From NCBI RefSeq assembly GCF_900141775.1, contig NZ_FSRI01000003.1:1-64000 (forward strand): DNA of 64,000 bases. Reading direction: 5' to 3'. Source of the DNA: Salinivibrio sp. ES.052 (GTDB lineage Bacteria; Pseudomonadota; Gammaproteobacteria; Enterobacterales; Vibrionaceae). The translations under genes and the position numbers were made by a program. The notes beneath the pieces were generated by a model. That model had not been told where the DNA came from, ran no database searches, and saw nothing but the letters and a program-made list of their open reading frames with translations. Of the stretch, positions 54,448-62,952 are shown piece by piece. Numbering within the stretch: the stretch's first letter is position 1; each line of letters opens with the position of its first letter.

Positions 54448-56109
54448 TTGCTATTCTACAACGACCAATTTTTAATGTTGCTGGCTGTGTTTGAACGCGC
54501 CGCCCTTCTCCTTATGGCGCTGTTTTGGCTCACTCGCACCCACCTGATCCAAACCATTGTGCAGAAAACCCAGCGCCATCCGATGGAAACGGCGCTGATT
54601 GCCACCTTGTTTGTGTTGTTTGCATTGTTCAGCACCTACACAGGTGTCAATGTAGATGGATCACTGGTTAACGTGCGAATCATCGCCATCGTCGCGGGGG
54701 GCATTTTATTTGGTCCTTGGGTAGGTGTGACAGCAGGCGTCGTCTCAGGTATTCACCGCTATCTCATTGATATTGAAGGGCCAACCTCACAGGCCTGTTT
54801 GATCGCCAGTATTATTGCTGGGTGCCTGTCTGCACTGATCCATTATCGCGCTGATAAACAGCACTATGCCCGTTATGGCATTTTAGCGGGGATGATCTGT
54901 GAATCGTTGACCATGTTGCTGATTCTGTTACTGGCGAGTGATCAAACACTAGCACAGCACATTGTCGCGACCATTAGCTTTCCGATGATTGCAGGTACCG
55001 TCTGTATTGGTCTGATCATTCAACTGGTACAGTACATCGATGATGAAAAAGAACACCTCGCCGCCCAGCAAGCCAAACAGGCGCTGGATATAGCCAACCG
55101 TACGTTGCCTTACTTTCGGCGCGGTGAAACACGAGGCTTAACCAAAGCGTGCAGTATTATTCGTAAAGACACCGGTGCCGATGCCGTTGCCATTACCGAT
55201 ACCGCCGATGTGTTGGCGTATGTTGGCATTGGTGAGGAGCAATACATTGATGCCCATCACCAGATTAGCCGCCTTACTCAGCAAGCAGTAAAAACCGGTG
55301 AACAAATCATCAGCAATGATCTCAACGTGCACGACTTTCGCTCTTTGTTGATCATTCCGCTTTGGGAAAACGGTGTTGTTTCCGGTACGTTAAAGGTCTT
55401 TTATCGTGAACCTCATCGCATCCGTCGCCCGATGCAGGAAATGGCGATTGGTTTATCGCAATTGATTTCAACGCAGATGGAAGTGGCGCGCATACAAAAG
55501 CTCAAAGAAATGGCGAGCAAAGCCGAGTTTACCGCGCTGCAAAGTAAAATTAACCCTCATTTTTTGTTCAACGCTCTCAACGCGATCTCCAGCTTGATCC
55601 GGTTGCGTCCGAATGACGCCCGTGGCTTGATTGCCAATCTAGCCGACTTTATGCGCTACAACTTAGAGCGCACGCAAGATCTGATCCCTATCACTGATGC
55701 CATTAAGCAAGTCAAAGATTATGTGGCGATAGAACAGGCACGTTTTGGTGACAAACTTTCCGTTCACTTTGATATTGAAACGACCGACATTAATATTGCG
55801 CCTTTACTGATACAACCACTGGTGGAAAACGCCATTCGCCACGGCTTTCAACCTTCTCGCCGTCCTTGTGATGTCACCATTGCAGTGCGTGCGATTGAAC
55901 GCGGCGCAGAAATTAGCATTACAGATACCGGTGTGGGCATCGACCCAAATATCGTTGAACAGCTTTATCATGGCACCATCGACAGCCATCATATTGGCTT
56001 GATGAACGTTCATCAGCGCTTGATCTTACTCTATGGTCAAGGCCTCTCCGTCGAGCCACTTCACCCAGGCACGCGGGTATCATTTACAGTCGAAAACAAG
56101 GAGGCATAA
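54448..56109 (+). CDS. LytS-type sensor histidine kinase (YpdA/BtsS family)
   Basis: A 553-residue kinase. The 5TM-LYT membrane region is at residues about 10-205 (NVRIIAIVAGGILFGPWVGVTAGVVSGIHRYL), a GAF domain at about 215-345, and a His-kinase domain with INPHFLFNALN (phospho-His) and the ATP site PLVENAIRHGF. YpdA and BtsS of E. coli respond to pyruvate. TTG start at 54448; ATG 54475 is the alternative. Adjacent to its regulator and an OFA-type transporter. Confidence 0.85.
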   Translation: MLFYNDQFLMLLAVFERAALLLMALFWLTRTHLIQTIVQKTQRHPMETALIATLFVLFALFSTYTGVNVDGSLVNVRIIAIVAGGILFGPWVGVTAGVVSGIHRYLIDIEGPTSQACLIASIIAGCLSALIHYRADKQHYARYGILAGMICESLTMLLILLLASDQTLAQHIVATISFPMIAGTVCIGLIIQLVQYIDDEKEHLAAQQAKQALDIANRTLPYFRRGETRGLTKACSIIRKDTGADAVAITDTADVLAYVGIGEEQYIDAHHQISRLTQQAVKTGEQIISNDLNVHDFRSLLIIPLWENGVVSGTLKVFYREPHRIRRPMQEMAIGLSQLISTQMEVARIQKLKEMASKAEFTALQSKINPHFLFNALNAISSLIRLRPNDARGLIANLADFMRYNLERTQDLIPITDAIKQVKDYVAIEQARFGDKLSVHFDIETTDINIAPLLIQPLVENAIRHGFQPSRRPCDVTIAVRAIERGAEISITDTGVGIDPNIVEQLYHGTIDSHHIGLMNVHQRLILLYGQGLSVEPLHPGTRVSFTVENKEA

Positions 56110-56819
56110 TGCGCGCTGTCATTGTTGAAGACGAATATCTTGCTCAAGAAGAGTTGAGATACCTCATTGAAAAGCACAGTGCTATTACTATCACCGAGAG
56201 TTTTGATGATGGGTTAGCGGCGCTTAAATACCTGCAGACCCATAAAGTGGACGTACTGTTTTTAGATATCAACATCCCCTCCATTGATGGCATGTTGCTC
56301 GCACGGAGTTTACACGCGGATGCGCGCCCACCTTTTGTGATTTTCACCACCGCTTACAAAGAGCATGCGGCAGATGCATTTGAGCTTGAGGCATTCGATT
56401 ACTTGCTTAAGCCACTTAACGAAACACGCGTGAAAGGCGTGCTCGACAAGCTTGCTATCGCGGCTGCACCCGTCGATCCCCTTACAGAGCAACGCCATAC
56501 CTTGCATTTAATGCGCGATAACCGGATCCGCATTACCGATACCGCCGACATTCTTTACGCCGCGGCCAACGAAAAGACCACCTTGGTGTATACCCCAGAT
56601 GGCGAGTTCTATGTGCCCTACACTATCAGTGAGTTAATGGCACAATTGCCTGCCAACTTTTTCCGCTGCCATCGGTCGTATTGCGTCAACGTGGATAAAA
56701 TCACCGAAATTGCCCCAGGCTTAAATAGCACCTACCAAGTCTTTCTGCCTGGCATTCCTGATCCTGTGCTGGTCAGCCGCGGGAATCTGAAGGCGTTTCG
56801 CGAACGAATGCAGTTGTAA
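56109..56819 (+). CDS. LytTR-domain response regulator (YpdB/BtsR-like)
   Basis: 236 residues. Receiver: ED at 7-8, Asp at about 54 in VLFLDINIP and Lys in FDYLLKPL at about 101. The C-terminal LytTR domain has FYVPYTISELMAQLPANFFRCHRSYCVNVDKI, the strand-helix set that binds direct repeats. Start overlaps the kinase stop by one base (TAATG). Confidence 0.9.
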   Translation: MRAVIVEDEYLAQEELRYLIEKHSAITITESFDDGLAALKYLQTHKVDVLFLDINIPSIDGMLLARSLHADARPPFVIFTTAYKEHAADAFELEAFDYLLKPLNETRVKGVLDKLAIAAAPVDPLTEQRHTLHLMRDNRIRITDTADILYAAANEKTTLVYTPDGEFYVPYTISELMAQLPANFFRCHRSYCVNVDKITEIAPGLNSTYQVFLPGIPDPVLVSRGNLKAFRERMQL

Positions 56820-56864
56820 TTCATGCCATCTCGCTGCAGTTCATGCCCGCTAACTGCAGCTCAT
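56820..56864 (+). promoter_or_regulatory. 20-bp direct repeats, probable LytTR-regulator binding site
   Basis: TTCATGCC-N2-CT-N2-CTGCAG occurs twice in tandem (56820-56839, 56840-56859), and a third partial unit begins CTCAT. Two half-sites one 20-bp step apart on the same helix face fit LytTR-type binding. They lie about 90 bp before the transporter start, immediately after the regulator's stop codon. Confidence 0.6.
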
Positions 56865-56950
56865 TTTATCTTTTTCACCTACTCTTGATGTGGGGATTCA
56901 AGGTCGTATCTTGGGGGTGTTCCCAACAGATAAAACCCTGGAGCGTTACC

Positions 56951-58177
56951 ATGAACGCACGTTTATCCCCCGGCATGAAAACCCTACTTGGCACTGTATT
57001 AGCCCAATTTGCACTCGGCTCTGTGTATACGTGGAGCCTGTTTAATGCCCCCCTTGCCGCTCAGTTTGACGAACCCGTCAATCAAGTCGCCTTCACCTTT
57101 GGTATTATGACACTGGCATTGGCTTTGGCGTCTTCCGTTTCCGGCCATCTGCAAGCACGCTTTGGTGTGCGCCGTGTAACTATCGGTGCAGGCTTATTGC
57201 TTGGCGCCAGCCTCGCGCTAACCTCTGTCGTCGGCCAACTATGGCTACTTTATCTGACCGCCGGCCTTCTGATTGGCTTGGCTGACGGTACTGGCTATCT
57301 CATGACGCTCTCCAATTGCGTACGCTTTTTTCCAAAAAACAAAGGGCTTGCCTCAGCTTGTGCCATTGGCGCTTATGGGTTAGGCAGCTTAGGTTTTAAA
57401 TACATCAATCTATACTTTTTAGCCGCAGGCGGTGCAGCACTCAGCTTTCAAATGTGGGCGGTTCTGGCCTGTGTCATGGTCGTGATTGGCGGCGCACTGA
57501 TGCACGATGCACCACAGCAAAAAGCAGCTACAAACGCGTCTGAGACCGATGCACCTGCCGATTACACGCTCTCTGAGTGTTTTAAAACGCCACAATTTTG
57601 GCTGCTTGCCACAGTATTCGTCACGATTTGTATGAGTGGGCTTTATGTCATTGGCGTCGCTAAAGATGTGGGTGAACTTTATGTCCACCTTGATGCTGCC
57701 ACCGCTGCGGAAGCCGTTGCCATTATCGCACTGGCAAATCTAGGCGGCCGTCTGGTGCTGGGTGTGCTGTCTGACCGCATGGCGCGCAGCAAAGTGGTTG
57801 GCTTAGCGCTGTTGGTCTGCGCCGCCGGTGTCGGCATGCTCCGCTTTATGCCACTTGACCAATACAGTTTCTATCTATCAGTTGCTTGTGTCGCATTCAG
57901 CTTTGGTGGCGCAATTACGGTCTTCCCAACCTTAGTCAGCGACTATTTTGGTATGAATCATCTCAGCCAGAACTACGGGTTTATTTATCTTGGCTTTGGT
58001 GTGGGCAGCTTTATGGGCTCTGTCATTGCTGCGCTATTTGGTGGCTTTGTCGCCGCGTTCAGTGTCATGCTGGTGATGATCGCCATTTCACTTTGTATCG
58101 CTTTCACTATTCAGTCGCCCAAAGACAAAAAAAACACCGTCGCACATCATTGGCAGCTGGAATCATCCATCCATTAA
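56951..58177 (+). CDS. OFA-family MFS transporter (YhjX-like)
   Basis: 408 residues, about twelve spans. Motifs LGTVLAQFALGSVYTWSLFNAPLA, YLMTLSNCVRFFPKNKGLASAC and LGGRLVLGVLSDRMARSKV fit the oxalate/formate antiporter family that includes YhjX. In E. coli yhjX is controlled by YpdA/YpdB; here all three genes are side by side. ATG 56951 follows GGAGCG. Substrate probably a small carboxylate. Confidence 0.8.
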   Translation: MNARLSPGMKTLLGTVLAQFALGSVYTWSLFNAPLAAQFDEPVNQVAFTFGIMTLALALASSVSGHLQARFGVRRVTIGAGLLLGASLALTSVVGQLWLLYLTAGLLIGLADGTGYLMTLSNCVRFFPKNKGLASACAIGAYGLGSLGFKYINLYFLAAGGAALSFQMWAVLACVMVVIGGALMHDAPQQKAATNASETDAPADYTLSECFKTPQFWLLATVFVTICMSGLYVIGVAKDVGELYVHLDAATAAEAVAIIALANLGGRLVLGVLSDRMARSKVVGLALLVCAAGVGMLRFMPLDQYSFYLSVACVAFSFGGAITVFPTLVSDYFGMNHLSQNYGFIYLGFGVGSFMGSVIAALFGGFVAAFSVMLVMIAISLCIAFTIQSPKDKKNTVAHHWQLESSIH

Positions 58178-58196
58178 ACACTAGCCCCAGCCTCCT

Positions 58197-58230
58197 CGCC
58201 CTCGTATTCAGCTTAATACGAGGGCGTTTA
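58197..58230 (+). terminator. Terminator of MFS transporter gene
   Basis: Perfect 12-bp stem CGCCCTCGTATT/AATACGAGGGCG with a 6-base loop, then TTTATA. Confidence 0.7.
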
Positions 58231-58506
58231 TACCCCATCCCATTCTAGCCCCCTAACCGATAGACTTAATACGATTATACGTATCAGCAACTGGTTTTCT
58301 TTTTCAAATCAAAGTGTGACAATGTCACTTATGTGGTCGAGTTTACACTGTAAAGTGCCTTAATATACTCCACCATCAGTACCATTCATGTTTAAATTCT
58401 CTTTCATATCTCAATACATAGCTGACTATATTGATAGTTACACTGTATTCACCTAGTTTGAGAACAACGGTGATTGGCCACCTTTATTTTCTGGCTAGGT
58501 GTTTAT
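58231..58506. promoter_or_regulatory. Intergenic region before the GGDEF/EAL gene
   Basis: AT-rich, without a gene. It must include the promoter of the next gene. No defined operator seen. Confidence 0.3.
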
Positions 58507-61185
58507 ATGACACGCACGCGGTTTATCACGCTTCACAGCAAAGCAGCACTCATTTTTGTATTAGGTTTACTCGGTATCATTTTCAGTAGCCTGTTGCTAA
58601 CACGCTATTTCTTTTTATTTGGCATTAATCATTTAGAAGACATAGAAATCACAAAGGCCAACCAACAAGCCAAAGCCGTCATTCAGCGGGTGATAGATAA
58701 CCAAGTCGAATATGCCATTGATTGGGCTTATTGGGACGATACCTATGAGCTCCTTACGACGACCAGTAGTGACTATGCTGAGAGAAACTTAGAGGATGAA
58801 ACGTTAATCGCCCTAGGACTCGATATGATGGGATTTGCCGACTTAAATGGCCACGTCGTTGAAGCAAAAGTCATTGGAGATGCGAATGAAAAGTCGATTA
58901 TTGATGCTATATATCGTTCGCCTGCTGTTGCAGCTCATATTAACCAATCACTACCGGACCAGGCGCTATCGCCTCTTTCTGGCTTACTAAAGTTAAGAGG
59001 GCACATTTGGGTCGTTAGTGTTAATCCAATCCGAGACAGCTCTGGTGCTACTCCGGCTGTCGGCTGGATGGTGTGGGGACAAACACTAACGGGAAGATTC
59101 CCCTCCGCCTACGACAACATATTAGCGGGTAACAACCGTCTCGCTGACAATGATTATGCCGCAGGAAGAGCGGCAGTTGATCGCATTATCCGCACTGATG
59201 ATAAAATAACTCGTTATACGTCTTTATACGATTTGAGTCATCTTCCTATTGCGGCCTTAGAAACTTCCGAGCCTCGCCGTTACTTCCAAAAAGGAAAGCA
59301 AGTATTTCAATACCTTATCTTAGCCTTACTGGCGATGACCTCTTTCATTGCTTTATTGGTTTATCTACTTTATCGGCACAATATTGCTAGGCAATTTATC
59401 TCTTTTGAAAAAAGTGTTAACGCATTGCTTGGTGACACCGCTCCGCAGGCAACACCAAAAGATACCTTTACCCGCATCACTGAACAAATCGAGGCGCTGG
59501 CAAGCGCCTCTTCTCACGCCGAACAGCAACTTCAAGAAACATTGGCAAAATTTGATGCGTTATACCATAGCCAGCACCTCGGTATGATCATTCTAGAAAA
59601 TGAGCGCATTGTGGATGTTAATCAGGCGCTACTTAAGCTGCTTGGCCATCAACGAAAACAGCTAGTAGATACATCGCTCGATACGCTCCTGAGCAATACC
59701 GACGGCATACACGCTCTCTTGACCGCATTCCAACATCAAAAAAATCAAAGCGTTGTGAATTTTGAAACAAACCTACGATGTGCAACAGGGCAAGCCATTA
59801 CCTGCAACATAGAGGCGATACGACTTGATAGCCAAGCTCCCCACACTGCCATGCTCGCGGTAAAAGATATCAGCCAGCAAAAGCAACAAGCCGAGCTAAT
59901 AGAAACACTCTCACACCATGACACCTTATCTGGTTTGCTCAATAGGCCGTCGACAACCAAGGCATTAAACGAGGCGCTAGATGAAAGTAAGACTGTTTTC
60001 ACCCTCTACTTTATCGCCACACGCCTTCGCGAAATTTACGAGATATATGGGCATGAAGCCTACGACAGTACGGTTAAGCATATCGCCGACTCTTTACAGA
60101 ACCAGTTTCCGCATGCAACGGTTGGCAGACTTAGCGAAAACGAGTTTATCGTGTTTACGGATGGTATGGCAGAGTATGAGTTTGTGCGTCACGCACATAC
60201 GGTGCTTAAAGCCAGTGCGAATCATCTATTCGCGACGAGCGCAGAATTTGATATCGGCCTAAAAGCCGCAATGCTGGGACCAGCATTAGCGTTTACACAT
60301 TTTGAGCCCCTTGTTCACTGTGGCTACTTTGCGATTGAGCAACAGGAAGGGCCAAATCACAATGTCACTATTGTTGATGACAATACAGCAAAAGCGGCGC
60401 AAGAAACCTTGGTGATCAACCGCAACCTTGTTTCGGCGTTGAAAAATAATGAGTTCACCGCCTACTTCCAACCCATTGTTAACGCCACATCCAACCAAGT
60501 GATTGGCTTTGAAGCACTAGCACGATGGCATCATCTCGATTTGGGGATGATATCGCCGGGTGTTTTTATCCCTTTGGCCGAAAAACACAAATTGATTATT
60601 GAGCTCGATGAACTGGTGTTAGAAAAAGCCTGCGCATTTTTACAAACCATGCAAAAGCATTGGAGTAAAAAATCGCAGCACCGGCTCACCATTCATGTCA
60701 ACCTCTCTAGCCCTCACTTTGGGGCGAGACAATTATTGGATAAGCTAAAACGCTTGATCAATCGCTATCAGCTTGCCCCGGGGCAGCTAGTACTCGAAGT
60801 AACGGAAAGCATTCTACTAGGTGCTGATAAAGAAACCATCAAACGAATGCATGCGTTAAAAGCGTTAGGCGTACAACTGGCTCTCGATGACTTTGGAACC
60901 GGATACTCTTCATTCAGTTCTTTATGCAATTTCCCGTTAGATATCGTCAAACTCGATAAATCTTACATGAGCGAAATTGAAACCAATGATAAAGCCAAAA
61001 CCTTGGTTCGCAGTATCATTAACATGGCGCAAGAGTTGGGAATGACCACAGTTGCAGAAGGCGTAGAAACCGCGTCACAATTGCGTATCCTCAACGTCTG
61101 GCGCGTCGACGAGATCCAAGGATTTTACTTCTTCAAACCGATGAGTGCAGAGCAGGCTGTACATAGACTTGTCGGGAATGAATAA
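58507..61185 (+). CDS. CHASE4/PAS/degenerate-GGDEF/EAL cyclic-di-GMP phosphodiesterase
   Basis: 892 residues from ATG 58507, with AGGTG upstream. A membrane span at about 10-35 precedes a periplasmic CHASE4-like domain (to about 260; NQVEYAIDWAYWDDTYELL is typical) and a second span at about 272-292. A PAS domain lies at about 355-465. The GGDEF domain has LSENEF at the active site and is expected to be inactive. The EAL domain (about 640-885) has EALARWHH, NLSSPHF, EVTES and DDFGTGYSS intact. Predicted phosphodiesterase. Confidence 0.85.
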   Translation: MTRTRFITLHSKAALIFVLGLLGIIFSSLLLTRYFFLFGINHLEDIEITKANQQAKAVIQRVIDNQVEYAIDWAYWDDTYELLTTTSSDYAERNLEDETLIALGLDMMGFADLNGHVVEAKVIGDANEKSIIDAIYRSPAVAAHINQSLPDQALSPLSGLLKLRGHIWVVSVNPIRDSSGATPAVGWMVWGQTLTGRFPSAYDNILAGNNRLADNDYAAGRAAVDRIIRTDDKITRYTSLYDLSHLPIAALETSEPRRYFQKGKQVFQYLILALLAMTSFIALLVYLLYRHNIARQFISFEKSVNALLGDTAPQATPKDTFTRITEQIEALASASSHAEQQLQETLAKFDALYHSQHLGMIILENERIVDVNQALLKLLGHQRKQLVDTSLDTLLSNTDGIHALLTAFQHQKNQSVVNFETNLRCATGQAITCNIEAIRLDSQAPHTAMLAVKDISQQKQQAELIETLSHHDTLSGLLNRPSTTKALNEALDESKTVFTLYFIATRLREIYEIYGHEAYDSTVKHIADSLQNQFPHATVGRLSENEFIVFTDGMAEYEFVRHAHTVLKASANHLFATSAEFDIGLKAAMLGPALAFTHFEPLVHCGYFAIEQQEGPNHNVTIVDDNTAKAAQETLVINRNLVSALKNNEFTAYFQPIVNATSNQVIGFEALARWHHLDLGMISPGVFIPLAEKHKLIIELDELVLEKACAFLQTMQKHWSKKSQHRLTIHVNLSSPHFGARQLLDKLKRLINRYQLAPGQLVLEVTESILLGADKETIKRMHALKALGVQLALDDFGTGYSSFSSLCNFPLDIVKLDKSYMSEIETNDKAKTLVRSIINMAQELGMTTVAEGVETASQLRILNVWRVDEIQGFYFFKPMSAEQAVHRLVGNE

Positions 61186-61343
61186 CTGTAGAAGGTTTGG
61201 CAGTGCGTCTCAGCGGGCTCGTAACACCCGTCTAGCAACTTATTCTTACTTAGCGATTTTGCACTTACAAAGAGTTGGCTGTAACAGCTTGCAAATAGAC
61301 ACGACCAAAAGGACGGAACCTACCCTCAAGGCTGTTTGTGTCG

Positions 61344-61622
61344 TCATAAAGGATTAGGGCTTGCGCCTGACGCCAGTGCGTTATAAAGCAACGGTACCGC
61401 TTTGTTGAGCGTAACGGTGAATTTAAATGGCTTGTGCACACGTTGGCCAGATGGCTGACCTGATTGAGGGTCCGTCGGCACGGTCACATTGTGGTTAAAC
61501 TGTTGTACCAGCATCTCGTCTTCGTGGCCTTCCACAAACGCATCACCGATAGAATCTGACCAATTTTTTGCACGTGCCAAGCAACTTCTTGCCAAGCCAA
61601 GCAAAAAGTTACTCAGGGTCAT
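61344..61622 (-). pseudogene. hcp: Truncated hcp (type VI secretion tube protein) remnant
   Basis: An open frame of 92 residues. Residues about 22-86, including GHEDEMLVQQFNHNVTVPTD and QRVHKPFKFTVTLNKAVPLLYNALASG, match the N-terminal half of vibrio Hcp. The first 20 residues are unrelated, and the frame stops right after ALASG. A full Hcp is about 172 residues, so the tube-forming fold cannot be complete. Its ATG overlaps the vasL stop by four bases, which may be chance. Not expected to function as a secreted tube. Confidence 0.75.
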
Positions 61623-62905
61623 TTGCGCGTTTCTACATCTTTGCTCTTGTTTTCATCAATAACATCTTGCAGCTGCGAGACTTTCCAACTCAGGTGATTC
61701 AGACGTTCAGTGAGCACGAACAGCTCATTATTAGCTTTGTCTATCTCTCCCTGCTCGACTAAAGTCGTCACATAATCCGCACGACCATAGATAGGAGAAA
61801 GTCCGATAGCAAAACTCTCCAACGAGCGTGTTTGCTTCTGTAATGCCCACCAGCGATTTTGCTCTGCCAGCAACGCGATATTCGCCATCTTGGTTCGAAC
61901 CGCGCGGAACTTATCTATATATTTCGCTGTACTTTCCAACGCTGCAGCACGCTCAGCTTGGTAAGCGGCTAATAGTGAAGACGTTTTCTCGTTATCACCG
62001 TACAAGCTAGTTAACGCATTGAGGTGTTGTTTGGCAGAGACTTTCGCCGCTTCAACCGATTGCGCCATCTCCTGCTCGACCGCGTCAGTGTATAAAGGAA
62101 TAAATTGTGGCTCCCAACGCGACAACGTTGCCGGCGAATACTGCTTGGAGAACACACTCAGCACTTGAGCGTTGTTAAGGGAAGGCTGTGACGTATCCAC
62201 TTTATACGGGGTTTGAAAATAGGGAATATGTGGGTAGCCCAACCAGGCGATCGCCACTAAGCCAGCACCTACAATCCCTGCCAATAAACTGCGAAGTCGG
62301 CTTTTTTTAACCGTGATCGTAGGGTTAAGGCTCTCGTTTTTCTGCTGTTGTTTTATCACGCTATGAAAACGCGTTTCTATACGATCAATATGCTCAAACA
62401 AAACATACGCGAGTCCCTCATAATCAACCACATGCTTTGGTTGCTGCTGTTCGAACACATGATACAGGGTATCGCAGAGCTTTTCACAACGGTACAACTC
62501 ACGTAATGCTTGTTGATCTGGTTTTATCTGATTAAGCTCCCCCAATACGCGAGCATTCACCCACTCCAGCGCCTCTTTACGCGCCCGGGCCCATTTTTCA
62601 GACACCTCTTCCTCGTTATTCAAACAAGCAAGGATCAATTCCAACCCATTTGCAAATCCTGCTAGGCCGCCAATTTTTAACGCCGCGACGGTATAGTAGC
62701 CACTGAGCAGTAAATCAATGCCCTGCTCACTGGCGAGCGCTTGACAGTTATCTTTTACAAACTGCCAATCGGTTCCCCCAGATAATGGCGAGTGTCGCTT
62801 ATTAATTTGATCTCTAATTGCTTGATAACGCTCGTCATCACGCAAGGGTTGAACATCTTGGATAATACGAAAAGGCTGGTTATCAATCGAGAGTATAAAA
62901 GACAT
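61619..62905 (-). CDS. vasL: VasL-like type VI secretion protein (ImpA N-terminal family)
   Basis: 428 residues. An N-terminal ImpA-like domain (about 1-120), which TssA-type proteins use for baseplate contact, is followed by a membrane span at about 207-225 (LLAGIVGAGLVAIAWLGYPHI) and a coiled-coil C-terminal half. Gene order after tssM equals vasK-vasL in V. cholerae. Likely an inner-membrane-anchored TssA-like accessory. Confidence 0.8.
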   Translation of the reverse strand: MSFILSIDNQPFRIIQDVQPLRDDERYQAIRDQINKRHSPLSGGTDWQFVKDNCQALASEQGIDLLLSGYYTVAALKIGGLAGFANGLELILACLNNEEEVSEKWARARKEALEWVNARVLGELNQIKPDQQALRELYRCEKLCDTLYHVFEQQQPKHVVDYEGLAYVLFEHIDRIETRFHSVIKQQQKNESLNPTITVKKSRLRSLLAGIVGAGLVAIAWLGYPHIPYFQTPYKVDTSQPSLNNAQVLSVFSKQYSPATLSRWEPQFIPLYTDAVEQEMAQSVEAAKVSAKQHLNALTSLYGDNEKTSSLLAAYQAERAAALESTAKYIDKFRAVRTKMANIALLAEQNRWWALQKQTRSLESFAIGLSPIYGRADYVTTLVEQGEIDKANNELFVLTERLNHLSWKVSQLQDVIDENKSKDVETRK

Positions 62906-62952
62906 TTAGCATTCCTGATAAAGCAAGGGCGAGACACTCGCCCCATGATCAG

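Noticed and set aside
61145-61357. Plus-strand frame after the EAL gene
   Set aside because: It starts inside the EAL gene and overlaps the hcp remnant; no signal for translation.
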